Assembly: GCF_900105965.1 (NCBI RefSeq)
Contig: NZ_FNTV01000001.1
Location: forward strand, 1 to 64,000
DNA length: 64,000 nucleotides
Origin: Arthrobacter alpinus
GTDB lineage: Bacteria; Actinomycetota; Actinomycetes; Actinomycetales; Micrococcaceae
Direction: 5' to 3'
The translations under genes were made by a program, and so were the position numbers. Below the pieces are notes generated by a model. That model ran no database searches. It saw only the letters and a list, made by a program, of their open reading frames with translations, and had not been told where the DNA came from. Shown in pieces: positions 31,129-39,055 of this stretch; the first letter of the stretch is position 1; each line of letters starts with the position of its first letter.

Positions 31129-32145
31129 ATGACGTTGGCACCCGAGGGACGTAAGTTGCTGCGTATTGAGCAGCGTAATGCTGCTGTTCCGGTTGAGCGT
31201 AAGCCGGAGTGGATGAAGGCCAAGGTCGAGATGGGCCCGGAGTTCATCGCGATGAAGAACCTGGTCAAGGGCCAGGGCCTGCACACCGTGTGTGAAGAGG
31301 CCGGCTGCCCGAATATTTTTGAGTGCTGGGAAGACCGTGAGGCGACATTCCTCATCGGTGGCTCCGAATGCACGCGGCGCTGTGACTTCTGCCAGATCGA
31401 CACGGGCAAGCCGTCCCCGATTGACCGGTTCGAGCCCACGAAGGTCGCCCGGTCCGTGGTGAAGATGAACCTGCGCTATGCCACGGTGACGGGGGTGGCC
31501 CGTGACGACCTGGCCGATGAGGGTGTCTGGTTGTACGCCGAGACGGTGCGGAAGATTCACGAACTGAACCCGAACACGGGGGTGGAGTTGTTGATCCCTG
31601 ATTTCTCCGGCAAGCCCGAGCACATTACGGCGATCTGTGAGTCCAAGCCCGAGGTGTTCGCACACAATGTGGAGACGGTGCCAAGGATTTTCAAGCGGAT
31701 CCGTCCCGCGTTCCGGTATGAGCGTTCCCTGGATGTGATTAGCCAGGGTCGTGATCATGGGATGGTGACGAAGTCCAACCTGATCCTGGGCATGGGTGAG
31801 ACCCGGGAGGAAATCTCTCAGGCGCTGCAGGATCTCCATGACGCCGGGACGGATCTGATCACGATCACCCAGTACCTGCGTCCTTCCGAGCGGCACCTGC
31901 CGGTGGATCGTTGGGTGAAGCCGCAGGAATTCCTTGAGCTCTCGGCCGAGGCTGAGGAGATGGGGTTCCTGGGTGTCATGAGTGGGCCGTTGGTGCGTTC
32001 CTCCTACCGGGCGGGGCGTTTGTGGGCCACGGCCATGCGGAAAAAGGGTCGCGACATCCCCGAACACCTCGCGCACATCGCCGAAGGCATCGAAGATTCC
32101 GGTCATACCCGCCAGGAAGCCGCCTCCCTGATCGCAAGCCACTAG
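31129..32145 (+). CDS. lipA: Lipoyl synthase (radical SAM)
   Basis: A 338-residue enzyme inserting two sulfurs into octanoyl-GcvH (and other E2 proteins). The auxiliary cluster Cys are C55, C60 and C66 ([12 protein letters not shown]), the radical-SAM Cys are C81, C85 and C88 (CTRRCDFC), and the C-terminal RSSYRAG Ser ligand is present. I use the ATG at 31129 because the protein then starts at the normal point; the open frame upstream overlaps sdaA. No lipB is in this operon. Its presence here makes sense as GcvH needs lipoate when the system is induced. Confidence 0.95.
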   Translation: MTLAPEGRKLLRIEQRNAAVPVERKPEWMKAKVEMGPEFIAMKNLVKGQGLHTVCEEAGCPNIFECWEDREATFLIGGSECTRRCDFCQIDTGKPSPIDRFEPTKVARSVVKMNLRYATVTGVARDDLADEGVWLYAETVRKIHELNPNTGVELLIPDFSGKPEHITAICESKPEVFAHNVETVPRIFKRIRPAFRYERSLDVISQGRDHGMVTKSNLILGMGETREEISQALQDLHDAGTDLITITQYLRPSERHLPVDRWVKPQEFLELSAEAEEMGFLGVMSGPLVRSSYRAGRLWATAMRKKGRDIPEHLAHIAEGIEDSGHTRQEAASLIASH

Positions 32146-32147
32146 CC

Positions 32148-32981
32148 ATGGCTGCGGGTTTCGGGGCAGATTCAGGCAGCGGTTTGGGCGATCCGGCAGA
32201 ACAGCCGGCGCTGCCCTCGCGCGTGGAAATCATTCCAACCGCCGGCATCGTGGAATCGGTGGTTGCCCAGCTTCCCGCTGGCACAACCGTCACGGTGACG
32301 TGTTTGCCCAACCACGGGATTGAGCGAACCGTGGCGGCGTCGCTTGAACTTGCCGGTCACGGCTACAACGTTGTCCCGCACCTTGCCGCGCGGTCCATTG
32401 GATCGCGCGAACAGCTTGCATCCATTCTGCGTGATTGCCGCGCGGCAGGGATTGCTGAGGTGTTCGCCATTGGGGGCGACAAGGCGCAAGCAGCGGGCCC
32501 GTATGACTCGAGTGACGTACTGGTCCGTGACATCGCAGAATTAGGCAGTGGGAACTTTCGGATCGGGGTGGCCGGTTATCCCGAAGGGCACCCGAATATC
32601 AGTGACCAGCAGTTGCTGGACTCGTTGCGGGCCAAGGCAGACGTTGCAGACCGCATCGTGACCCAGATGTGTTTCTCTGCTGAGCTGATTGGCACGTACG
32701 CGGCCATGCTGCGGACCGAAGGAATTACGATTCCGGTTTGGGCTGGCGTTGCAGGATTCGTGCCGCGCACCAAGCTGATTTCCCTGGCCACCAAAATTGG
32801 TGTGGGAAGCTCCCTGCGTTTCATCAGCGGCAAGGGCGCCTTGGGATTGCGATTGATGGGTGGCACCCGCTACAACCCGGATGCGCTCGTGGCGGAATTA
32901 ACCGCCCTGCCAACACCTCCGGCAGGCATCCACCTTTATAGCTTCAACAACGTGGGAAGCCACGCCCCGGTACCGGCCTGA
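32148..32981 (+). CDS. Methylenetetrahydrofolate reductase family protein
   Basis: A 277-residue TIM-barrel protein of the MetF/MTHFR family (PF02219). Matching segments are NVVPHLAARSI, EVFAIGGDKAQ, GVAGYPEGHPN and VTQMCFSAELI, which parallel the folate/FAD-site segments of MetF. It follows lipA by two bases and ends the glycine operon, so it probably reduces, or otherwise handles, the 5,10-methylene-THF made by GcvT. It differs from standard MetF in the HLA/IGGD positions, so the exact reaction is uncertain; a methylene-THF reductase for C1 disposal is my inference. No symbol given for that reason. Confidence 0.85.
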   Translation: MAAGFGADSGSGLGDPAEQPALPSRVEIIPTAGIVESVVAQLPAGTTVTVTCLPNHGIERTVAASLELAGHGYNVVPHLAARSIGSREQLASILRDCRAAGIAEVFAIGGDKAQAAGPYDSSDVLVRDIAELGSGNFRIGVAGYPEGHPNISDQQLLDSLRAKADVADRIVTQMCFSAELIGTYAAMLRTEGITIPVWAGVAGFVPRTKLISLATKIGVGSSLRFISGKGALGLRLMGGTRYNPDALVAELTALPTPPAGIHLYSFNNVGSHAPVPA

Positions 32982-33020
32982 TCTGCGGGCAGGCTCGGGA
33001 GAGTGGTAAACTAAATTGTC

Positions 33021-33036
33021 TCGAATCTTTGTACTA
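33021..33036 (+). promoter_or_regulatory. LexA-box-like sequence before umuD
   Basis: TCGAATCTTTGTACTA matches the actinobacterial SOS palindrome TCGAAC-N4-GTTCGA at 9 of 12 positions. A TAAACT that could be a -10 lies at 33007-33012. Placement directly ahead of a umuD-like gene is what SOS control predicts, but the right half-site is weak. Confidence 0.4.
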
Positions 33037-33048
33037 GGCGGTGATGGT

Positions 33049-33453
33049 GTGTTTGGCATGGATCCGACTCCCAGAAGGCCGCCCGGCACGGAGGCCAGCG
33101 GTTTTCCTTCTCCTGCCCGTGACTACTTTGACGGCGGGATAGATCTCAATCGTCACCTGATCCGCGACCGCACCAGCACGTTCATCATGCGCGTTTCCGG
33201 AGACTCCATGGCAGGCGCCGGCATAGCTGACGGCGACGAAATTATTGTGGACCGGGCAGTGACTCCGCGCAACGGTTCGGTGGTGGTGGCCGTTGTCGAG
33301 GGTGAACTCCTCATCCGCCGCCTCTCCATGAACGACGGCGTGACTTCCTTGGCTACCCAACCCGCCAATGCCTCATCCCCGGCAATGCTGCAAGATGTTG
33401 TGGGTGAGGCTGCATTCTGGGGCGTCGTAACCCGGTGCCTGCACCACGTGTAA
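33049..33453 (+). CDS. umuD: UmuD-like S24 protein with Arg in place of the catalytic Lys
   Basis: About 134 residues matching UmuD: SGFPSPARDYFDGGIDLN (cleavage region), then VSGDSM with the nucleophile Ser (S53), then DGDEIIVDRAV. Aligned with E. coli UmuD (S60/K97), the Lys position is R90 in ELLIRRL, encoded by CGC. So self-cleavage may be impaired. Only about 17 residues precede the Gly at the usual cut site, shorter than the 24 of E. coli. I take the GTG at 33049, seven bases after AGGCGG; ATG at 33058 is possible, and a TTG at 33016 would place the LexA-like box inside the gene. The partner polymerase gene umuC lies 5.6 kb away at 39052. Confidence 0.82.
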   Translation: MFGMDPTPRRPPGTEASGFPSPARDYFDGGIDLNRHLIRDRTSTFIMRVSGDSMAGAGIADGDEIIVDRAVTPRNGSVVVAVVEGELLIRRLSMNDGVTSLATQPANASSPAMLQDVVGEAAFWGVVTRCLHHV

Positions 33454-33483
33454 GCTCCACTTTTTCGCTAAGCGGGGATTGCT

Positions 33484-33924
33484 TTAGATTTGTTCCTCCT
33501 GGTAGCTGAACCCGAGCGGTAATAAGTCGCTCGCGAGTACACTCACGAGTCCTTCCGGGGCTGGCATAATCACGCGCATGGATGGAAAATAATCAGCGAA
33601 TATTTGCCGGTCACGTCCGCAAGGGCTTTTCACGCCACGCCCATGATTGCCCACGGCCACGATGTGAGTTGGCTGGGTGGCGCCCGCGGCGCGCGCCGAC
33701 CCGAGGGCGACTAGCTCCGCGCACGGGCCGCCGGTGAAATGAAATAGGTTCACGCCACTAAATGTCCGGCCGTCTACTGTTCGGACTGCAGCGCCCATCG
33801 TGTGAATGCCGTCTTCGCCCGGACCGGCATCCGTGGCGGCGTCAATTGTTGCCCGCGCAACCTTTATGAGGTCAAGCTCGTGGTCTGAGAGCGGGCGCGC
33901 GGAGGGCGGAAGATTAGTGGCCAT
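33484..33924 (-). CDS. Cytidine/blasticidin-S-type nucleoside deaminase
   Basis: A 146-residue zinc deaminase-fold protein. FTGGPCAELVALG carries the first zinc Cys and the catalytic Glu, and VKSPCGRDRQ the second zinc motif. In the canonical PCxxC the last Cys is replaced by Asp here (PCGRD), as in some actinobacterial relatives I recall, so zinc would be bound by fewer Cys or by Asp. Blasticidin-S or other modified cytidines are possible substrates. It lies 23 bases downstream of the XRE gene in the same direction, so the two form an operon that is divergent from a methionine aminopeptidase gene. Confidence 0.85.
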   Translation of the reverse strand: MATNLPPSARPLSDHELDLIKVARATIDAATDAGPGEDGIHTMGAAVRTVDGRTFSGVNLFHFTGGPCAELVALGSARAAGATQPTHIVAVGNHGRGVKSPCGRDRQIFADYFPSMRVIMPAPEGLVSVLASDLLPLGFSYQEEQI

Positions 33925-33947
33925 GGTGAGAGCTTAGTAGTCCAAGT

Positions 33948-34250
33948 TCAGGAGGCGATGCGATCCACCTGCTGGATGGCGTTGGTTCTTCCTCCGGCCG
34001 CGCCCAGGGATGGGTTGATGGCGGCCCAGACTTCGTCAAGTGACAGCCCGAGCGCGGCGGCAATGGCCGCGATCGTGGAGAATGCGGGCGTGGCAATGCG
34101 GCCGGTTTCGATCTTGCGAAGTGTCTCGGGAGAAATTTCCGCGGCCACTGCCACATCCAAGATGGAGCGGTCCTTGCGTGCCCGGCGCAGGAGCGCGCCG
34201 AGTAGTTGTCCGCGTTCAAGCTCGGCGGCAGTGAGTGGAAGTCTGACCAT
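33948..34250 (-). CDS. XRE family HTH regulator
   Basis: A 100-residue protein with one Cro/C1-type HTH (about residues 13-75: LRRARKDRSILDVAVAAEIS, then RKIETGRIATPAFSTIAAIAAALG), no obvious effector domain. The minus-strand TATAAT at 34258-34263 lies about seven bases before the ATG, so its transcript is probably leaderless. Two TACCGGTA palindromes at 34265-34286 overlap the region upstream of that promoter and are its likely operators, also facing the map gene at 34318. Confidence 0.9.
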   Translation of the reverse strand: MVRLPLTAAELERGQLLGALLRRARKDRSILDVAVAAEISPETLRKIETGRIATPAFSTIAAIAAALGLSLDEVWAAINPSLGAAGGRTNAIQQVDRIAS

Positions 34251-34264
34251 GCGTCCAATTATAG

Positions 34265-34286
34265 TACCGGTATAGTATTACCGGTA
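34265..34286. promoter_or_regulatory. Twin TACCGGTA operators in the xre/map divergent promoter
   Basis: Perfect 8-bp palindromes at 34265-34272 and 34279-34286, centres 14 bases apart, embedded in a repeated TACCGGTATAGT. TATAGT (34285-34290) could be the -10 of map and TATAAT on the other strand the -10 of xre, so a protein bound here would control both. Confidence 0.75.
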
Positions 34287-34317
34287 TAGTTATTGGTTTC
34301 TTGGAAGGGAACTGCAA

Positions 34318-35088
34318 ATGATCGAGATTTTTAGTCCAACGGACCTCGAGCGGGCCAAGGCAAGCGGACGGTTCATCGCCACAACTCTCCAGAGCCTGCA
34401 AGACCGCGTCGAAGTCGGCACAAACTTGCTGGAGATTGATGAATGGACCAAGGAGATGATCTCCCAGGCGGGAGCTACGTCCTGCTACGTTGACTATGAC
34501 CCTTCCTTTGGCGACGGACCCTTTGGGCACTACATCTGCACCTCCGTCAACGATGCCGTCTTGCATGGCATGCCGCATGACTATGCCCTCAAAAACGGTG
34601 ACCTGCTCACCCTTGATCTGGCCGTCTCCCTCAACGGAATCGTGGCCGATGCGGCCATCAGCTTCACGGTTGGGGAATTGGCTGACCCGGCTGACGTGAA
34701 AATGATCGAAGCCACCCAGCGAGCCCTAGCAGCCGGTATTGCCGCGGCTCAACCTGGTGCGCGCATCGGAGACATCTCTCATGCCATCGGGTCCGTTCTG
34801 ACTGCAGCCGGGTTCCCCGTCAATACTGATTTTGGTGGCCACGGCGTGGGAACAACCATGCATCAGGAGCCGCATATTTCCAACGCGGGCCGACCTGGTG
34901 AGGGATACAAGCTCCGCCCTGGCCTGCTGTTGGCCATTGAACCCTGGATCATGGCTGACACGGCCGAACTTGTCACTGACGCTGATGGCTGGACCCTTCG
35001 CAGCGTAACGGGAAGCCGCACCGCCCACACCGAACACACCATAGCCATTACGGATAAGGGGCCCGTCATCCTCACCACCGTGGACTGA
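34318..35088 (+). CDS. map: Type I methionine aminopeptidase
   Basis: A 256-residue enzyme removing initiator methionine. All metal ligands and the substrate His are recognisable: VNDAVLHGMP, LLTLDLAVSLNGIVADAAISF (two Asp), GGHGVGTTMHQEP, AIEPW and TAHTEHT. The ATG follows GGAAGGGA. Actinobacteria usually have another map gene in the ribosomal secY-adk region, so this is probably a second copy under its own XRE regulator. It is divergent from the XRE-deaminase pair. Confidence 0.95.
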   Translation: MIEIFSPTDLERAKASGRFIATTLQSLQDRVEVGTNLLEIDEWTKEMISQAGATSCYVDYDPSFGDGPFGHYICTSVNDAVLHGMPHDYALKNGDLLTLDLAVSLNGIVADAAISFTVGELADPADVKMIEATQRALAAGIAAAQPGARIGDISHAIGSVLTAAGFPVNTDFGGHGVGTTMHQEPHISNAGRPGEGYKLRPGLLLAIEPWIMADTAELVTDADGWTLRSVTGSRTAHTEHTIAITDKGPVILTTVD

Positions 35089-35159
35089 CGCCTCCCGACA
35101 TGGATGCTCCTTGCTCGGGCTGCTTGGGCTCTTGAGCTCCGGGGCAGTGGGTCTGGTGT

Positions 35160-37238
35160 TTATGCTGGGTTGCTCTGGCCTAGGGAGGGGTTTTCGAGTG
35201 CGTGTTGGATGGCTTCTTGGATGAGGATTTCTTCCTCCTCGGCGTTGGCTGGGAAGAAGCCGGGTGGGGGTTCGGGCATGCCTGCCGGTCCCCAGCTGCC
35301 GTCGTCTTCTGGTGTGTCCAGTAGTTCTTGTTCCCAGTGGTGTTCAGATTGCTCTGCGAGCTTTTGTGCGAGCTTGGCGTCCATGCCCGTCTTGATCCAC
35401 TTCGGGTAGGCGGGAGCTTGCTCGAGTTCCGGTTCCGGAGGGCAGTACCGTCCGGAGGGTGAGGTCCAGGAAACGCGGCCGTCTTCTGCGCGTCTGGGTG
35501 TCCAGCCGCGCAGGTGGAGATTGTTCCGTTCGGGTTCGTTGATGGATCGATACTGGCCGTCATGGTTTTTGTCGTCTTTGAAGTGCTTCATGTGGTGGTG
35601 GCGTTTGCAGAGATGTTCGAGGTTTGCTGGGGTGGTTTTCCCGCCTGCGTTGAAGGCTTGGATATGGTCGATCTCGGAGGTGGAGGCTTTCGCGTTGCAG
35701 CCGGGGAATTGGCAGTATTCATCCCTGATGCGCAGCATGGTCCGCATCGTTTTGGTGATCCGGTAGCAATCCATGCCCGCCTCGAGGGGTTTGTTGCTGA
35801 TGGGATCGACCAGGAGCCGGTAGATGCTTGGCGCGGATTCACTCATTCTTCGGGCGATGTCCATGCTGATGGGTCCGGCGCCTTCCATCCACGCCGGCTC
35901 ATTCGTAAGCCCCAATAGCGAGAATACGGGAATCAGCACGACAGGTAGTGCCTGTGGCAGCGGCGGATACTGGGTGTTGTGGCCGTTGTTGGGTTCCGCA
36001 CCGGGGTCTGTTTCGGGTTCCTCACCGGGTGGTGCTTGAGACTGGGTGGGGAGAGCCGTGGGGAGGGGTTCGAGGCGGATGACGTCTAGTCCTGGATGCC
36101 ACTGCGGATTGTTTCTGATGTCCGGTTCCCTGAACCCGGGGGAGGAGTAATCGGGGTCGTCAAAGACCGGAGTCACCCCTTGTTCTAGGGTGAAGGCGCC
36201 GTGATGCGGGTCGGGGAATTCTCCGACAGTGCAAGGATCGGGCTCCGTCGGTGCAAACCACGGATCCCCAGCATGAGCGCTGGCACCTGGATCAGCGACG
36301 TCGTCGATATTTGTCTCGGGGGCGGGGCGGTAGATGTGGTTCTCGCTCATGGTTTGGTTCAGGAGCAGGGCTGCGGCCACGTCTGCGCGTAGTTGGGTCA
36401 GTGTCCGGGTTTCGTGGGGGCCTTGAGCCGCGGTGGCGGTCAGGGTGCATTGGTCCCAGATCGCCTCGATCGCGGGGGAGGGTGCGTAGAGGCTGAGCCA
36501 GGACATGCCATCGGTGCTGTGAGTGATCCCGAGCCGGCGGTCGGTGTAGGCGTGGCGGGTGCGGGCGGGGATGGTTTCCGGGTGGGAGCGTTCCCGCAGG
36601 CGACGTGCTTTCTCACGAAAGCTCCGCAAGGTACTGCCCTCAGCCTTGCTTAGGAGTTGTTGCTCAAACCCGGCCACGGTTTCCGTGTCGAGGCCGGTGG
36701 CGCGCAGCAGCTCTGTTTCCTCGGCGATCACCACTGCGTAGTCCCAGCCAAGATCCCCAGCCCGCAGGGCCGTCATGGTTGCGGGGAGTTGGCGAACGAG
36801 AGTGCTGGCGTGCCCCATGAGCCTGCCGGCCGCACCTTCCGGGATGTGGAGGGTGATGGCGATTTCGGCACGGACCTGGTCCAGGGAGTGGGTGCGTTGC
36901 CAGGGATCCAGCGTCAGCAACTTCCCTTCGATCAGGGTGGTTGATTCCAGGCGGTCCACGAGCGTGATCAGCAGTGCCGCGCACTGGTTCTGATGCCGGT
37001 GCAGGGCCGCGACGGCGTGCAAGCACTGATCCATCAGGGACCGGACCCCATCCAACTGCGAATACGAGGCTGGCCCGGTTTCGCGGGGGGCCGGACGTGG
37101 GGGCAGTTCATGGAGGGCGTGGAGGCAGTGCTCGAGTGGCTCGACCCTGGGCAAGGGGAGCGCGGCAATCAGCTCCGCCACACTGGCTGTGGTGGATGAA
37201 TCACCCCGAGGAACCGGGAAATCCGTTGAACTACCCAT
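35160..37238 (-). CDS. HNH endonuclease, DUF222/13E12 repeat family
   Basis: A 692-residue protein with an N-terminal DUF222 region (about residues 30-260, helical) and a C-terminal HNH site: RIRDEYCQFPGCNA, TSEIDHIQAF and NLEHLCKRHHHMKH. A Pro/Glu-rich spacer of about 150 residues joins them. This family is repeated in actinobacterial genomes and in M. tuberculosis some members are SOS-controlled. A TAAAAT lies six bases before the ATG, suggesting a leaderless transcript. Its cellular target is unknown; mobility has been proposed for the family but no ends are visible here. Confidence 0.93.
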   Translation of the reverse strand: MGSSTDFPVPRGDSSTTASVAELIAALPLPRVEPLEHCLHALHELPPRPAPRETGPASYSQLDGVRSLMDQCLHAVAALHRHQNQCAALLITLVDRLESTTLIEGKLLTLDPWQRTHSLDQVRAEIAITLHIPEGAAGRLMGHASTLVRQLPATMTALRAGDLGWDYAVVIAEETELLRATGLDTETVAGFEQQLLSKAEGSTLRSFREKARRLRERSHPETIPARTRHAYTDRRLGITHSTDGMSWLSLYAPSPAIEAIWDQCTLTATAAQGPHETRTLTQLRADVAAALLLNQTMSENHIYRPAPETNIDDVADPGASAHAGDPWFAPTEPDPCTVGEFPDPHHGAFTLEQGVTPVFDDPDYSSPGFREPDIRNNPQWHPGLDVIRLEPLPTALPTQSQAPPGEEPETDPGAEPNNGHNTQYPPLPQALPVVLIPVFSLLGLTNEPAWMEGAGPISMDIARRMSESAPSIYRLLVDPISNKPLEAGMDCYRITKTMRTMLRIRDEYCQFPGCNAKASTSEIDHIQAFNAGGKTTPANLEHLCKRHHHMKHFKDDKNHDGQYRSINEPERNNLHLRGWTPRRAEDGRVSWTSPSGRYCPPEPELEQAPAYPKWIKTGMDAKLAQKLAEQSEHHWEQELLDTPEDDGSWGPAGMPEPPPGFFPANAEEEEILIQEAIQHALENPSLGQSNPA

Positions 37239-37291
37239 ACCACAATTTTAGCAAGCATATTCTTGAAAAGCCATAGATTTGTCACCACTAC

Positions 37292-37307
37292 TCGAATATA
37301 TGTCTGG
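37292..37307 (-). promoter_or_regulatory. Possible LexA half-site upstream of the HNH gene
   Basis: TCGAATATATGTCTGG keeps the left half (TCGAA) and three of six bases of the right half of the actinobacterial SOS box, about 54 bases upstream of the HNH ATG. Weak alone; noted because 13E12 genes are known LexA targets in M. tuberculosis. Confidence 0.25.
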
Positions 37308-37424
37308 TAAATGCTTGGGGATGGGTTTCGGCAGCCTCAATCAACAGTGCTTGTTTGCGCCCTCGGTGGGGGTGTGGACTCCTGATGCCTCCGCTTGCCT
37401 ATGCCGTGTCAGGAGGGCTAGCTA

Positions 37425-38006
37425 CTATGTAGGCGGCCAGGGGAGGATCGTCAGGGAAGGCCAAACCTCAGCCCAGCGTTTGGTCTTCGCCTCGTAGACC
37501 TCTCGGGGCGCGAGTACCGGATTTGGCACCACTCGCAGTGCGAACAAATCATCAAAACCGTGTGGAGCGTAGGTCTGAAGGGTGCCTGCCGAATCAGAAC
37601 TTACGGCAAAGCAGCACGTTGTGGCGGCGAAATGATCAATGGCATCGGCTGTGCTGCTAAAGGCGAGCGCTGGCACGCCAAAGTGCTCCTTATACCAAAG
37701 GTGAACTCTGGCCTCGTTGCGGACCTCCACGTCAACACCGAGATCGCCGAATAATTCCTTGGCCCGCAGAATGACGGCGTTCTCCGCTTCATAGGAAGTG
37801 TCTTCGTCGAAATAAAAGAGATCGTAATCCCGAATCCCAGCCTGCGGATCCTTGCCTTCAAGGACATTCCAAACTGTTTGAAATAGCGCCCCGGCGGTCA
37901 ACCACCAATCCGAAACTCCCAGCCGCGGTGCCAACCGCAGTATCTCCCTATTGCTCGGGTTTTGATGGATGTAGCCCAGAAATAGCTGTTCGTCGCGGTT
38001 GGTCAC
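37425..38006 (-). CDS. Nucleotidyltransferase-family protein (COG3575/PF06042)
   Basis: About 193 residues: DWWLTAGALFQTVWNVLEG, then IRDYDLFYFDEDTSYEAEN carrying the two Asp of a nucleotidyltransferase active site, then VEVRNEARVHLWYKEHFG. This matches the PF06042 family found scattered in bacteria. I take the GTG at 38006 (MTNRDEQLF) as start; the longer frame would overlap the divergent GNAT gene. Substrate unknown. Not linked functionally to its neighbours as far as I can see. Confidence 0.85.
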   Translation of the reverse strand: MTNRDEQLFLGYIHQNPSNREILRLAPRLGVSDWWLTAGALFQTVWNVLEGKDPQAGIRDYDLFYFDEDTSYEAENAVILRAKELFGDLGVDVEVRNEARVHLWYKEHFGVPALAFSSTADAIDHFAATTCCFAVSSDSAGTLQTYAPHGFDDLFALRVVPNPVLAPREVYEAKTKRWAEVWPSLTILPWPPT

Positions 38007-38061
38007 GGCTCCATCCTGCCCCAATTTTGTGGTCACCGGGGTTAGCCGCTTGACTTGATGA

Positions 38062-38508
38062 ATGAAGCCCCTCTTTTCGCTCCGATCCGCCACCGCCACT
38101 GATGCTCGGTGGATTGCTGAGCTTCGTGCCGTGGTGCTCAAGACTGACCTTGAGCGGCTGGGCCGGTACGACCCGATGCGCGTTCGTCAGCGTTTCCTTG
38201 ACGGGTTCGATGCCGACCATACGCAGGTAATCATGGTCGACGGCGAAACGGCGGGCAGCATTGCCGTCCGGCCTGATCTGGGTAGCCAATGGATTGAGCA
38301 CTTCTATCTGGATCCTGGGCAGCAGGGTAAGGGTCTTGGCGGAGCAGTGTTGACTCTGGTTATGAGGAATGCGGCAGACTCCCGGCCATTCCGCCTCAAC
38401 GTTCTCACGGGAAGCCCCGCGCAGCGGTTGTATCTTCGCCATGGCTTTTCGGTTGAGTCGCAGGACGCGGTGGATGTCTTCATGGTTGCGGATGGCACTT
38501 GCCCTTGA
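38062..38508 (+). CDS. GNAT family N-acetyltransferase
   Basis: A 148-residue acetyltransferase. The acetyl-CoA loop is seen in FYLDPGQQGKGLGGAVLTL, and the terminal NVLTGSPAQRLYLRHGF is typical of motif B. It transfers acetyl to an amine of unknown identity. Divergent from the nucleotidyltransferase, with 55 bases between starts. A complete single domain of normal length. Confidence 0.9.
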   Translation: MKPLFSLRSATATDARWIAELRAVVLKTDLERLGRYDPMRVRQRFLDGFDADHTQVIMVDGETAGSIAVRPDLGSQWIEHFYLDPGQQGKGLGGAVLTLVMRNAADSRPFRLNVLTGSPAQRLYLRHGFSVESQDAVDVFMVADGTCP

Positions 38509-38575
38509 CCCCACATGTTTGGGAACATAGATTCGATAGTGGTCCGTTAATAAATGACCCGGCGAGGTGGCACGA

Positions 38576-39055
38576 ATGAGTGAAAGAGTCGCCCTGATTC
38601 CGGCCAGCTACGTCATTTTTCGCCGCGGCGCCTCGGTCCTGCTCCAGCTACGCCAGGGGACGGGCTATATGGACGGGAACTGGGCAACGGCAGCCGCAGG
38701 TCATGTCGAAGCGAATGAATCGGCGGAGGCCGCAGCGCTGCGTGAAGCGCTGGAGGAGCTTGGTGTGCAGATCGCTGCCGAGGACCTGGTTCCACTCACC
38801 GCCATGCACCGCTTCCTGCCTCGAGGCCAGGCTATTGAACAACGTGTGGATTTCTTCTTCAGTACCGAACGGTGGTCCGGCAACCCACGCATCATGGAAC
38901 CGCACAAGGCGGCGGATCTGCAATGGTTCCCGCTCGATGAGCTGCCTCCGCTGTTGGTGCCGCATGAGCGGTACGTTCTGGAACGCCTCGCCGCCGGCGT
39001 AGCGCCAATCATCAGCCTTGAAACATCAATGCCGGGAAGCTATGTGAACCCGTGA
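38576..39055 (+). CDS. Nudix hydrolase
   Basis: About 159 residues with a full Nudix box, [22 protein letters not shown], shown by its ends: G, then REALEELG. The protein cleaves nucleoside diphosphates linked to another group, possibly damaged dNTPs. The ATG at 38576 lies eight bases after GCGAGG; the GTG at 38567 is inside that site. Its stop overlaps the GTG start of umuC, so the two are made together, which hints at nucleotide-pool cleansing alongside lesion bypass. Confidence 0.92.
   Translation: MSERVALIPASYVIFRRGASVLLQLRQGTGYMDGNWATAAAGHVEANESAEAAALREALEELGVQIAAEDLVPLTAMHRFLPRGQAIEQRVDFFFSTERWSGNPRIMEPHKAADLQWFPLDELPPLLVPHERYVLERLAAGVAPIISLETSMPGSYVNP

Noticed and set aside
33016..33048. 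TTG start for the umuD-like gene at 33016
   Set aside because: It would place the LexA-like box inside the gene and has no well-spaced ribosome site; GTG at 33049 has AGGCGG at a normal distance.
35160..37238. 13E12 HNH gene as part of an intron or IS element
   Set aside because: No inverted terminal repeats, target duplications, reverse transcriptase or transposase nearby.
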